Below the pieces are notes generated by a model. That model was given only the letters and a program-made list of their open reading frames with translations, was not told where the DNA came from and did not search any database. Below are positions 32,922-42,512 of a DNA stretch of 64,000 nucleotides, one piece after another. A program made the position numbers and the translations under genes. The DNA comes from Pyropia haitanensis. Its lineage: Eukaryota > Rhodophyta > Bangiophyceae > Bangiales > Bangiaceae. The number at the start of each line of letters is the position of its first letter. Position 1 is the stretch's first letter. The stretch lies in assembly GCA_008729055.1 (NCBI GenBank), contig SDUX01000001.1:3387206-3451205 (forward strand), read 5' to 3'.

Positions 32922-33270
32922 GGGACTGTTGGAGACGGAATTCTACCCTCAGGAGGACTTGGGTCCACATGAGGAATTCCAGGTTGGGTCATGCGCCCGA
33001 CGCGGTGACACGGCGTGGCCGACGACGGGGGAGCTCTGGTGGGCGGAGCGCCGGCGGAGAGGCCGTTGGCATAAGGATGGGGAATGCGGCTGGATGTGCG
33101 GGGGCATGCCGGCGGCGCAGCTGGTGGGGCCGGCGCCACCCAGCGGCCGACGGTGGCGGCGCGGACGGGACGGCAGTCGCCCGGGTTGCGGCCGGTGATC
33201 GTGCGGTGGCGAGCGCGAGGCGCGGCGCGGGGGCAGCGGGGGAGCCGATATCGTCAGCTGCCCATGAAAG

Positions 33271-33412
33271 CCCATCCAAAGCCTGGTTTGGATGGGACCT
33301 GGATGGGAACTGGATGGGCCTCAGAAGCCCCATCGAAGCGCCTTTTCGATGAGCCTTCGATGGCATCTCGATGGGGACTCACTTGGATGGGCTCGATGGG
33401 GTTTCCCATCGA
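33271..33412. repeat. Left CCCATC/GATGGG hairpin cluster
   Basis: At least six GATGGG and three CCCATC within 142 bp, including a perfect 10-bp stem with 6-nt loop at the left end. Confidence 0.8.
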
Positions 33413-34440
33413 GCAAAAGACTCGAGAGAACTGGCCAACAGTCAATTTTTTTTGAGCTGTCTCGAGAACTAATGTGACATTTCCACGAGAAGACTGCTGC
33501 CTTTTCTTCTGCACGTGTCATTGGACTATCAACCCTGATGACAGCGTCTCATCAGCCAATAGAAGGCATGATTGATTCGAAAGACAGATAAAAATAATTT
33601 TCCATAGAGGAGTCGAACTTGCGCCACCCGCCAATGTCGCTCGCCGTCGCTGTCAGACACCCGCTGGACACCCGCTCATTGTACCACTACACTACAACTC
33701 GCATTTATTTACGATCAAACGTTACGGGCTTTGAATCATATATACTCTCACCATGCGCTGCGATTGAAGTACCCGTTCCTGTGTTGAGCGGCGTAGAAGT
33801 GCCGCGGTACGCTACGGCATGGTCGCTCTTTGCTGATCCTGTTCAAAACTGTTGCTCCTGTCTTTCTGTGGAAGCGGACCACGAAGTTGACTGTCGCTGT
33901 AACTCTGTCTTGCCGCGACCTCAGCCACGTGTTCTATCGCTGTCTCTGTCGGTGCCTTTGGCGTACCAGATCTGACTCTGAGCGTACTCATCGCACCAGA
34001 GAGACACCGAGTGCGCCGGAGCCTCTTTCTGGTAAAAGACAAGGATCATGCATGGCGCCGAGAGCAGGCTTGTTCCAGGGCCCGAAGGACGAAGGAAGAT
34101 CGTTTTTGCCCTGACGCCGACTCCGCGAGAAGGTGCGACTCCATGCGCGTTCGTCGCTTCTTACAGAACATGAAATCAATGAAACGTCCCATCGAGGTTC
34201 GTGACCTCAGCCTTTTCGCGCCGAGAGGCTCCGGGAGGTCCCCTGTGCGGACAACGGCGCGCCGCTGTCGCAACACATGTCATGGTTTGCTCCAACCTGG
34301 CTCGAAGTGGCCGTTGTTTCAACATTTCTGGAGGAGTCCTTGTGAGGTTGTTGATCCATCCAATCAGAGAGCGTCTAGCAGCGTGGATCTCGCGCCTCTT
34401 GCGGTGTCCCAAGACTGTTGCGGGGCACGTGAGACAAAAG

Positions 34441-34600
34441 CCCATCGAACGCTGTGTTCGCTTCGGGCCCGGCCCCGTCGAGAGTCCCATCCAAAGTGCG
34501 CTTTCGATGGGCTTTTGGATGGGCTGGAAACGCCCATCGAAACGCGCCTTCGATGGGCCGATGGGGGTGGATGGGATTGGATGGGAACTCGATGGGGTTT
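34441..34600. repeat. Right CCCATC/GATGGG hairpin cluster
   Basis: At least seven GATGGG and three CCCATC within 160 bp; sequence similar in style but not a simple copy or inversion of the left cluster. One further CCCATCGAGG lies outside at 34188. Confidence 0.8.
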
Positions 34601-35164
34601 AGGTGGGAACTGACGATGCGGCCGGCGACTTGGGGAGGCCGGGGCGCCTGGCGCCGGGCCCACGGGGGAGCTGGCTGAAGCGCGCCAGCGGGGAGCCACT
34701 GGTGGCGGCGGCGCCCAGTGGCTAATTGGAGGGCAGCGGCGCACCGGTGGAGGGGCGCGGCGGGGACCTCGGTTGGGTGTGACGCAGCTGTGTGGCGGTG
34801 ACCGCGGGGGAGGCGTGGCCCCGGACCAGCTGGGGAGCCAGGATGTGGGGGGTGTAGTCGGTGGAGGAGGCGCAGGCGGCGCAGGGGAGTGGCGGGCGGG
34901 CCTGCCTGGGGGAGCGCCCGTTGCGGGCGCGTTGGACCGCGGCAGGGGTAGCGCGTGTTGAGGGCGTGTGTGGGGGTGACCCGAGGCGGGGTGCCTGCGG
35001 GGAGACGGACGAGGGGCGGCCCCTGCGGGGGCGCGCGGCGGGTGCGGGCACGTGGGTGTGTGGGGCGTGCCGGGGAGCGGGGCAACGTGAGGACCGGGGG
35101 GGGAGCTATATGAGGAGGGCAGCTCCGTGCCGGGAGGGGGTAGGCAAGCAAACCGAGCGACTTT

Positions 35165-35785
35165 ACCACCATCCACGGGGTCTCTACACAGGGGAGCTGC
35201 CATGGGAGGGGGACGGGCATGATGCCCGGTGCGTTCCACCAACAGGGACCAGGCGGAGCCGATGCAGACGACCTCGGGGACAGTGTAGGCGACGGCCGCG
35301 ACGACGGCGACGGCGACGGGATCCCGCCCCCTAGCCCCCTCCTTCACACCGCCGTCGCCGCCATCCGTCGCCGCTGGCGGCAGGTCATCGGTGCAGCCAT
35401 AACCCACAAAGGCCGCCTCCCACTGAGACCCCAATTCCGCCAGCATCAGCGGCAGGACGGCCATCAAAAAGACCACGTCGGGCAGGGCCAGCATGTACAA
35501 CAGCGGCTCCCCGACGCCGCCCGCCGACGCGCCGTCCCCCGCCGCCGACGGTGGCGGCGGCGTCGTCGGAGGGGTGGCCCGCGCGTCCAGGCAAGCCACG
35601 GGCGCCAGCGCCGGGAGGGGCACAACCAGGCCGCCCACGTGGAGGAGGGCCAGCCACGACGGGGTACCATCACAGTCCCCACCAGTGCCCCCACCGTCAC
35701 GCTTGCCGCCGCTGCCACCGCCGCCGCGCAGCGTCCCCAACGACGCCACCAGCAGCAGGTGCAGTGTGCTCTCTGCCAGCGGCAT
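35165..35785 (-). CDS. Multi-pass membrane protein, partial model
   Basis: From ATG 35785 (MPLAESTLHLLLVASLGTL) the frame encodes four hydrophobic segments: STLHLLLVASLGTL, WLALLHVGGLVVPLPALAPV, LLYMLALPDVVFLMAVLPLM and VAVAVVAAVAYTVPEVVCIG, with Gly/Asp-rich loops between. After LLVERTG the frame runs into Pro/Arg simple sequence, and a GTAAAG donor-like site lies at about 35165-35170, so more exons are likely at lower coordinates. An upstream exon is also possible because a TGCAG acceptor-like sequence precedes the start. The topology would fit part of a seven-helix receptor or a transporter; I cannot name the family. Confidence 0.45.
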
Positions 35786-37203
35786 AAGCGTCCGCCCCCC
35801 CTCCTCTGCCACGACGCTTAGGGCACAGTCCTGCACTTGTCAGCAGCAGCACCGCCGTCTCCTTGGCGGACCCATCGTCCTAACCGCCGATGAGTTGGTG
35901 GCATCGGGGGCGAGGCCGGCCACTGCGCCGGCCGCTGCCGCCGTGCGAGGGCGACAAGTACCGCCGCCAACCGTGGAGGCCGCGCGACTGCGGCGGCTGG
36001 GCGACGCGGGCGGGGGGCGTTGCTCCCGGCCGGCACAGTGGTACAGCGCGTTCGTGGATGGGGGGGCAGGGGGGGACTGAAGTAGGCGCGGTAGCGCAGT
36101 GCTACCAAACCCTTGGACCCTTGGGGAACAAAATTTGGCCGGAATCGGGCGTGCGCGGGCGTGCAGCGGCGTGCAAACGCCCCTCTACGGTATCCCAGAG
36201 GCCGATTGTTTAATCGTATGCCCTATAGCGCCGCTCCGTCGTCCGTGCAGGGGCTCCGAAGCACTTCTTTCCCACCCATTCATGGAGGACGTACTGGTGC
36301 TCGTACTGGATCTTGATCACACCGTCGGAGCGCGTGCACGTCGTTCTCCAGCAGACGACAAAATGGCCGTGCACGAGGACGCGTGCAACTCTTTCCAAAA
36401 TCTGTTTTGACCTGACATACAAAGTCGACCCAAGGAGTGAAGGCAGCCGACTATCGCTCTGCGTACTCCCCCACACCCGCACCACACCCACACCTCATAC
36501 AGCAAACAGACTGCGTGCGCGCGGGAGTCGCCGGCACCTGCGTTGTCGTTGCAGCCGACCCACCCACGATGACCCAACCCCCGCGACCTGTCTCTGTCGG
36601 AGTGCCCGGCCGAAACCGCCCGAGCTCTTCGCACGACCACGACCCTGCCGCGAAAAAAAGGCATCGAGTCGCCACCATCCCCCCCATGAAGACCTTCCCC
36701 ACAAGGCGGCAGTGTGGAAGATGAGCCAGACCCACCTCTTCCCCGCCCCTGCCCCGCCTCCGGCGGCATCCCGCTTTCAGTGGCCATGTGACGGCCAGCG
36801 TCTCCCTCACGAGTACCTTTGACCCCCAATGACAATGCGGCAGCTGGCGGCGGCCGGTGCCGCCTCCTCCAGCGTCGCCTCCGATAAGGTGAGGCCGTCG
36901 CCCCCCCGCCCCTACCCCCGACGGCGGAGCGGCAGCTTCCAGCGGCCGGTATGAGGCACCCATGTTTGACAAATGTGAGCGTACAACGAAGTGTGTATAT
37001 CTCTCTGGCAAAGTTGGTGCTGTAGGAAATCATGGCAACAAATGCAACTCAAGTGCAGCGGGGTAGTAGTGTGGCTTCACAGGACTTGGGTTGGATCTGG
37101 CCCCCAAGTCGGAAGCTCGCAGCGGGCGAGTCACTCCCCTTCCACCGGCGTCGCCGTCTCTTCCCCTTTTTTCCCCCCTGCATGCCCCCCTCCTATCCCG
37201 CCG
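35786..37203. other. Divergent intergenic region
   Basis: Separates the minus-strand membrane protein from the plus-strand kinase. Composition falls at about 36080-37130. No gene recognised; the stretch near 36090-36110 looks superficially like a tRNA D arm but has no T arm. Confidence 0.4.
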
Positions 37204-38547
37204 ATGTCTCGCCCACACAAGCGTTGGCGGGGCAGCTCGTCAGAGGACGAAGCGGACGCTGGCGATGGGCAGCTCGGCTACGACGCGGCCGCCGACGGCG
37301 GGCCGGTGGGCGGCCGCCCCGCGGGACTGGCGGCGGTGGCGGGGGTGACGCCGCCCAGCTCTGCCTCCCCCCCCGGTTCTCCCCCCTATGTCCCCCTCCA
37401 TGCGCCCGCCAGAGGTCGTGGCGGCGGCGTGCCTGGGCGTGCGGGCACCCCCCCACCCCCCCGGGGGCCGTCCCCCCCCCTCTTTACCCCCGCGCCCGGC
37501 ACGTGGCGCCCGCCGTGCCGCCCCGTCGACGTCTATGAGCGCGTTGCCTTTATCGACGAGGGCACTTATGGGCGGGTGTGGCGCGCACGGGACCCCGCCA
37601 GCGGGCGGCTGTACGCACTGAAGCAGGTCAAGATGGCGGGAGAGGGGGAGGGCGGCTCCTTCCCAGTGACGGCGCTGCGGGAGGCCACCCTCCTGCTCGC
37701 CCTCCGGCACCCGCACGTGGTGCGGGTGCGGGAGGTGGTGGTGGGCGAGCGCGTGGGCGGCGTCGAGTCGTTTTACTTCGTCATGGAGCACTGCGAGGGG
37801 GACCTGCGGGGGCTCCTCGCCTCGTGTGGGGGGGTGGCGCTGAGCCAGCGGGCGGTCAAGACCATCCTTGCCCAGCTGCTGTCGGCGGTGGCGTACCTTC
37901 ATGACCACTGGGTGTTGCACCGCGACCTGAAGACGGCCAACCTCCTCCTCGCGTCGGCCGCGACGGGTGCGCCCGCCGCGGAGCGGGTCGTCCTCAAGGT
38001 CGCGGACTTTGGGCTGGCCCGCCACTATGGGGACCCCGTGCCGCCTCTGACGCCACGGGTGGTCACTCTCTGGTACCGCGCACCCGAGCTCCTCCTCGGC
38101 GCCACTGCGTATACCCCCGCCATTGACGTCTGGTCGGTCGGCTGCATCTTTGCCGAGCTCCTCTCCCGGTCGCCCCTCTTTGACGGCGAGGGTGAGCTCG
38201 CCACCCTCGCCAAGATCAATGACCTCCTCGGCTGCCCGACCGAGGCGGTCTGGCCGGGAATGGGGGCCCTGCCGAGCGCCGGCAAGGTGCGCTTCCGCCG
38301 CGGCGCGGGGCGCCTGGCGGAGGAGATGGGCCTGGGCGGCCCGGGGGGCGGCGGCGGGCGCGGCGGCCTGGGTGTGGGGCTCTTGGCTGGGGGGCGGACG
38401 CCGCTCACCCGCGTCGGCCTGGACTTGCTGCGGGGGCTGCTCGCGTGGGACCCGGCCCGCCGGCTGAGCGCGCGGGCGGCGCTCGACCACCCCTACTTTC
38501 GAGAGGCCCCGGCGGTCACGCCGCCCCCATGGGAGGAGGGGTGCTGA
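37204..38547 (+). CDS. Cyclin-dependent kinase, CDK10/CDK11-like
   Basis: Ser/Thr kinase of 447 residues in one exon from ATG 37204 (MSRPHKRWRGSSSEDEADAG). An unstructured N-terminus of about 105 residues precedes the kinase domain. Visible motifs: Gly loop IDEGTYGRVWRA (about 116-127), Lys140 in YALKQVKM, C-helix PVTALRE (154-160) in the position of PITSLRE, catalytic HRDLKTANLLL (His239, Asp241), DFGLARHYGDP (Asp268), T-loop RVVTLWYRAPELLLG, and SVGCIFAELL. WVLHRDLKTANLL, GDP in the activation loop and REVVVGE match the CDK10/11 group, which acts in transcription, splicing and cell-cycle control with cyclin K/L/M-type partners. The C-lobe has a Gly-rich insert (about 379-392). Ends GC-TGA at 38547. 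CDK10 versus CDK11 cannot be settled by eye. Confidence 0.92.
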   Translation: MSRPHKRWRGSSSEDEADAGDGQLGYDAAADGGPVGGRPAGLAAVAGVTPPSSASPPGSPPYVPLHAPARGRGGGVPGRAGTPPPPRGPSPPLFTPAPGTWRPPCRPVDVYERVAFIDEGTYGRVWRARDPASGRLYALKQVKMAGEGEGGSFPVTALREATLLLALRHPHVVRVREVVVGERVGGVESFYFVMEHCEGDLRGLLASCGGVALSQRAVKTILAQLLSAVAYLHDHWVLHRDLKTANLLLASAATGAPAAERVVLKVADFGLARHYGDPVPPLTPRVVTLWYRAPELLLGATAYTPAIDVWSVGCIFAELLSRSPLFDGEGELATLAKINDLLGCPTEAVWPGMGALPSAGKVRFRRGAGRLAEEMGLGGPGGGGGRGGLGVGLLAGGRTPLTRVGLDLLRGLLAWDPARRLSARAALDHPYFREAPAVTPPPWEEGC

Positions 38548-39203
38548 CCGACGCGCGCCAGCCCTGCGTGCAGTGGCGTCCGGGGTAGGATGGGGGAGTG
38601 CGGGGGGGAAAGGAAAGGCGCTCTCCAGTGCAACGGCTGCTCGGGCCGGCCCCGTGGCCGCGGCGGCTGGCGCTGCCAGCTCCCACCCCGTGCGCACGGG
38701 CGGGCAGGGGGGTTCACAGCGTGGTGAGGTGGCGCTTCCCGCGCGCAGCACCTCCTTACGTGTAGTACATGCTCAGCGCGGCAGCGGCGCGCGAGGCAGC
38801 CCAGGAGGGGAAAAAACCGGGCACGCTACGCCGGCACCCGCCACCACCTGTACGGCCCGTACCGCACGGTGAGACAACCCCAGCAGACGCTGCGCCCGGC
38901 GCTACTACGCCGCCCCCGATCGCTACAGCAGCCACCGATCGCTACAGCGTCTACCACATACGGCATTGCACACGGGCGCGCGACACCAGTGGGCAGACCA
39001 CGCCCACCCACCGGCAATGGCACACAGCGCACGCCTCTCCCGCTCCCGACAACCCATCTGCCATCCTAAAAAAGAGTTGCAGCCGTCCGGTCAGACCCCC
39101 GACGGCATACCTCGGTGCTAAAGCCAAGGCGCGACACATGTCCCCCGCCCCATAAGCCCCCACCCTTCCATCCCCCCGTCCGCTCCCACCGCGCCGCTAC
39201 CCC
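38548..39203. other. Convergent 3' intergenic region
   Basis: Between the 3' ends of the kinase (+) and the tetraspanin-like gene (-). Moderately A-rich from 38860; no gene seen and no AATAAA found on either strand. Confidence 0.45.
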
Positions 39204-39920
39204 CTACACACAGCACACGACGAACATATCAAACACGACGATCGCCGCCAGCACCGACGCCACAATCCCAATCGGCTTGAAGTACTTGCGCGCATCGTTG
39301 TATGTGTCTTGGAAGCACCCGTTGGCCGCGAAGTCCGAGACGGGCCGCTGCTTGTCACACCGCGGGCACCACTTTAGCTGCTCCTTGCTGCACGAGTTGC
39401 TGATTAGGTCGGCGGTGGTGCAGCCGACGCACTGGCCATTGTAAAAGCCGCGGCATGAGAACTCCACCTCCAGCCCACACACCGCCTCCATGTACTCGGG
39501 GTCCGCCACCGATTCTTTCCACGAGTCAGAGAGGAAGGTGCGGACGCCCTCGGGGGCGTCCCGGGTAGCCAGCGTGAGCGACAGCATCGCAACCGCCAGG
39601 AGGAGCGCCACCAACACGACTTGTAGGGCGATAAAGAGGATGAAGAAGAGGGTCGAGCAGCCGCCTCTGCCGACGGCCAGGCAGCCAAAGATGGCGACCG
39701 CCGACAGGACGCCACCCACAATGATGGCCGCGACGCCCAGCTTGAGCAGCCCGTTCCACCGCGACGAGCCCGTGTACTTGAGGTCCACCACCGAGTCCCG
39801 CGCCGTGATCACGTCGACAATGCCAAACGCCAGCAGCGTCACGCCACCGAGCAGCAGCAGCCCGACGACCGCTCCGTGGACGGTGAGGGCTAGCTCCCGG
39901 CCGCCCTCTCCCCTGCCCAT
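39204..39920 (-). CDS. Tetraspanin-like four-helix membrane protein
   Basis: 238 residues from ATG 39920 (MGRGEGGRELALTVHG). Four membrane segments: AVVGLLLLGGVTLLAFGIVD, LGVAAIIVGGVLSAVAIFGC, FFILFIALQVVLVALLLAVA and, at the extreme C-terminus, IGIVASVLAAIVVFDMFVVC. A small loop lies between 1 and 2 and a large cysteine-rich loop (about 85 residues, nine to ten Cys) between 3 and 4. This is the tetraspanin layout. The animal CCG signature in the large loop is absent; CVGC and CPRC occur instead, so it is a divergent member. The protein ends two residues after a Cys pair (VVCCV), a possible palmitoylation site. One exon. Probably plasma or internal membrane organiser; partners unknown. Confidence 0.8.
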   Translation of the reverse strand: MGRGEGGRELALTVHGAVVGLLLLGGVTLLAFGIVDVITARDSVVDLKYTGSSRWNGLLKLGVAAIIVGGVLSAVAIFGCLAVGRGGCSTLFFILFIALQVVLVALLLAVAMLSLTLATRDAPEGVRTFLSDSWKESVADPEYMEAVCGLEVEFSCRGFYNGQCVGCTTADLISNSCSKEQLKWCPRCDKQRPVSDFAANGCFQDTYNDARKYFKPIGIVASVLAAIVVFDMFVVCCV

Positions 39921-41313
39921 GACGCCAGGTGGTTGTGGGCCGGCGGGCGCGGGTGCGTCAAGGGACCGCGGCGGTAGCAGAAGGGGGACGCGGCCTCGAC
40001 CACGACAGAGGCACCGGCACAGGGGACAGCACACACGAAACACAGGGGGGGCCCCCCACCGGCGGCCGTCGAAAGCACTGGTTGTGCCAAGTGCTGTCAA
40101 CGTGAGATGAACCCCCCCTGGTATCGGTCGCGCCTCGAAGATGAGACCAGGGGAGAATAACAAAAAAGAGAAAACACGCGACGGCACGAGCGATGCACCT
40201 GCGCGACGGTCGGGTAGACGGGCGACCCCGCAGATGGGAGGCGTCGGCAGGGGCGCGTGCGGCCCAGCCGCGAGACGCGCGTACACGTCAGACAGCAGGC
40301 ATGCAGGGACCGCCCCGGCCGACGCAGAGCACGTGCCACCACCCAGCAGGCAAGGGCCTCGACTCTACCGGACAACCCCCAGCTGCCACACCGTTCATAC
40401 GGCGGCAACGGAGGTAGCCACAGCCGTGCCAAGGACCCAACACTCCCGGTCGGAGGGGGGGGGTGCGTTTGCGCATCCTTGGTCACACCGCGGCCTCACG
40501 CAGCAGACGACACGCAGGGTGGCGCGGGGGGAAAATAGCGGCGTGTCGCAGAAGCGACCCCCGCGGCGGCCGGCGCGGGCGAGCGGCCTACAGCGCGGCG
40601 GCGTCCATGGCGGGGAAATTCGACCCGGCCCCGACGCCTCAGGCGGGAGCGACTCGACGGCCGACGGGCGGGCCGTAGCGGATCCAAGCGGGAAGGCCCT
40701 CTATGACAGACCGCCGCCACCGGTGAGGCGCGTCTGCTTGCTGCAGACGCTAGTGGATGGCGGGGAGACTGTTGCGCTGTAGGTGCTGGCGGGGAAGGGG
40801 GCGCGGCGACCGTGGCAGTCGACGAAGGCGCCGCGATCGCCACAACCTGCGTCCTCGTCAATAGGATGAAAACCCGGTCCAATTCGACACCCCATCGTCC
40901 GACGTACTCTGCATCGGCATGACTCGTGTACTTGTAATTCTTGTACAATCGGACCGGTTCGTAGCAAATATATTGCGGGACCACACTCTCAAGTCCCCAG
41001 ACGCTCCGCGGGGATCACAGGCATCGCGACCGGCCGGTAGGCGGGCTGTTGTTCCTCGTGGAGCCGACAACGTGCCCCTGGCGGCAACTCTTTACCTACT
41101 CTTCCCTCCAGACCTTTTACTTCCCGTTCCTCCTGCTTCCACCCATTGCTTTTTGAAGCTGCGCCCTCTTCGTGTACCGCTGGCTCTGTCTGTTTCCCGA
41201 CGCAACTGTCTGATATTGGTTCCCCATCTCCCTCCCCGGAGCGCGGGTTAACCCCCGCGCCCCCACCCGCGACCGCTCTCCCGTCCTTTGCCGTGCTGAG
41301 GTGACCGGCCACC
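39921..41313. other. Divergent intergenic region
   Basis: 5' flanks of the tetraspanin-like (-) and thioredoxin-like (+) genes. G+C drops at about 40850-41010 (TACTTGTAATTC, AAATATATTGC). No gene supported. Confidence 0.4.
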
Positions 41314-42345
41314 ATGGGGTTTTCACTGGCCGGGCTGCTCGGGCGTCGCCGTGCCCCCCCGACCAAGTCGCACCTGCTCGAGTTTTACGGCGTCGAGTGC
41401 GACCACTGCGTCGAGATGCACCCGCTGATGGATCAGCTGCAGGCCGAGACGGGGCTGACGCTGCGGGGGTTTGAGGTGTGGTTCAACCAGAGCAACCTAA
41501 AGCGTACGTTGGTCCGCAGCTTGTGTGCACTTTTGTTTGCTGTGCTGTCGACTGCGAAGGGACTCTGCGTTGTCATGTATTCGCGCGTGGTCGCGCTGTG
41601 TGTATGCACTATGGCTTGGGTTGCGACTGGGATGTCTTGCGACGTTTATTCCTACTGACTATCTTTTCTTGGATGCCACTGCTGCTGCATCTCTGCTTGT
41701 CTATCACGTGCTCTTTTTCTTTCTGTGCTCTCACTGCCATGTCGGCTCTCCCCGTGCACGCCCTTGGCCTTCACCATGCTCCACTGCAGTCCTGTCCATG
41801 CTCGATAAGGACGGGGCGTGCGGGGGTGTCCCGTTTTATTTCAACAAGAAGACCCGCGGCTGGATCTGCGGTGCAACCACCTACCCCAACTTCCACGCTT
41901 GGGCGACGGGGGCGCCCCACGAGCGGTTCCTGCCGCCGCCCAAGGAGGAGGAGAACACCCGCCTCAGCGCCGCGCAGTCCTTCTTTGCCCGCATCCGCGA
42001 GACGGCCATGGAGCGGATGAGCGTGCGGGAGGGGGGCGCCGCCGCGGCGCCGGCGGCCGACGGCGGCAGCACCCCCGCGGCGGGTCGGGGGGGGGGCGGA
42101 GCGGGCGCCGCCGCCGGCGCGGCGCCCAAGATGTCGCCGCCCGACGCGGGGGGGAGCCTCGAGGCGCGGGCGGCGGGCTCTGCCGGCGGCGGGCCGCTGG
42201 GCGTGCTCCGCGCGCTCGGGCTCGGCGGCAAGAGCCGGGGGGGGGGGGGGTGCTGCAGCCGCCGGGCCCGGCGTATGTGGCGTCGGCCGCGCAGGCGCCG
42301 CGTGCGGCGCCGCGCACGCACGTGCTGACGCGCCGCTTTTTCTAG
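41314..42345 (+). CDS. Thioredoxin-like CxxC protein, two exons
   Basis: Exon 1 is 41314-41503 and exon 2 starts at 41790; the 286-nt intron has AAGC|GTACGT and CTGCAG|TC ends, and joining gives an unbroken NQSNLKLLSMLDKDGACGG. A thioredoxin-like fold is indicated by LLEFYGVECDHCVEMHPLMD (Cys29, Cys32 as CDHC) and the cis-Pro loop GGVPFYFNKKTRGWICG. The redox domain covers about residues 17-105; an Ala/Gly-rich linker and a C-terminal tail follow. The frame changes at the G14 tract 42237-42250: the observed frame runs to a Arg-rich end at 42328, but the neighbouring frame gives VLQPPGPAYVASAAQAPRAA and ends TRRFF at 42345, which looks authentic; one base is short. No obvious signal peptide, so cytosolic or organelle surface. 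Substrates unknown. Confidence 0.85.
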
Positions 42346-42512
42346 GGGGCTCGAGCATCAGCGGGGGCGAGGGTAGAGGAGGGGGGGATGCTGCAGGAGG
42401 GGATCCGGGTAACGGGAGGGGAGGTGGTGGTTGGGTTGGTTTTTTTTTGATGCCTCGCCCATGCAACCGTGTGCCGATGGTTGTGCAAGGTCAGCGTCCC
42501 CAGACGGGATCC

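Larger units (their letters stand above)
33271..34600. mobile_element. Candidate non-autonomous element: AT-richer core between CCCATC/GATGGG hairpin clusters
   Basis: Clusters of hexamers CCCATC and GATGGG lie at 33271-33412 and 34441-34600. Several pair as perfect hairpins, e.g. CCCATCCAAA with TTTGGATGGG (33271-33296) and CCCATCGAA with TTCGATGGG (about 34530-34558). Between them is the least G+C-rich DNA of the window (about 33420-34430), with no coding frame of note. The layout resembles subterminal repeats of a non-autonomous or fold-back element. No target duplication or transposase was identified, so mobility is inference. Confidence 0.4.

Noticed and set aside
33605..33710. tRNA-like A box and B box on the minus strand (TAGTGTAGTGG, then AGTTCGACTCC)
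   Set aside because: The two boxes match consensus, but acceptor and T-arm stems do not pair and no anticodon arm can be drawn; at most a tRNA-derived relic inside the hairpin-flanked block.
36085..36160. GGTAGCGCAGTGCTACC resembling a tRNA D arm
   Set aside because: No T arm or acceptor pairing downstream.
41504..41789. Retained open reading frame through the thioredoxin-like intron
   Set aside because: The stretch is T-rich, has GTACGT and CTGCAG ends, and its removal joins a perfect domain.
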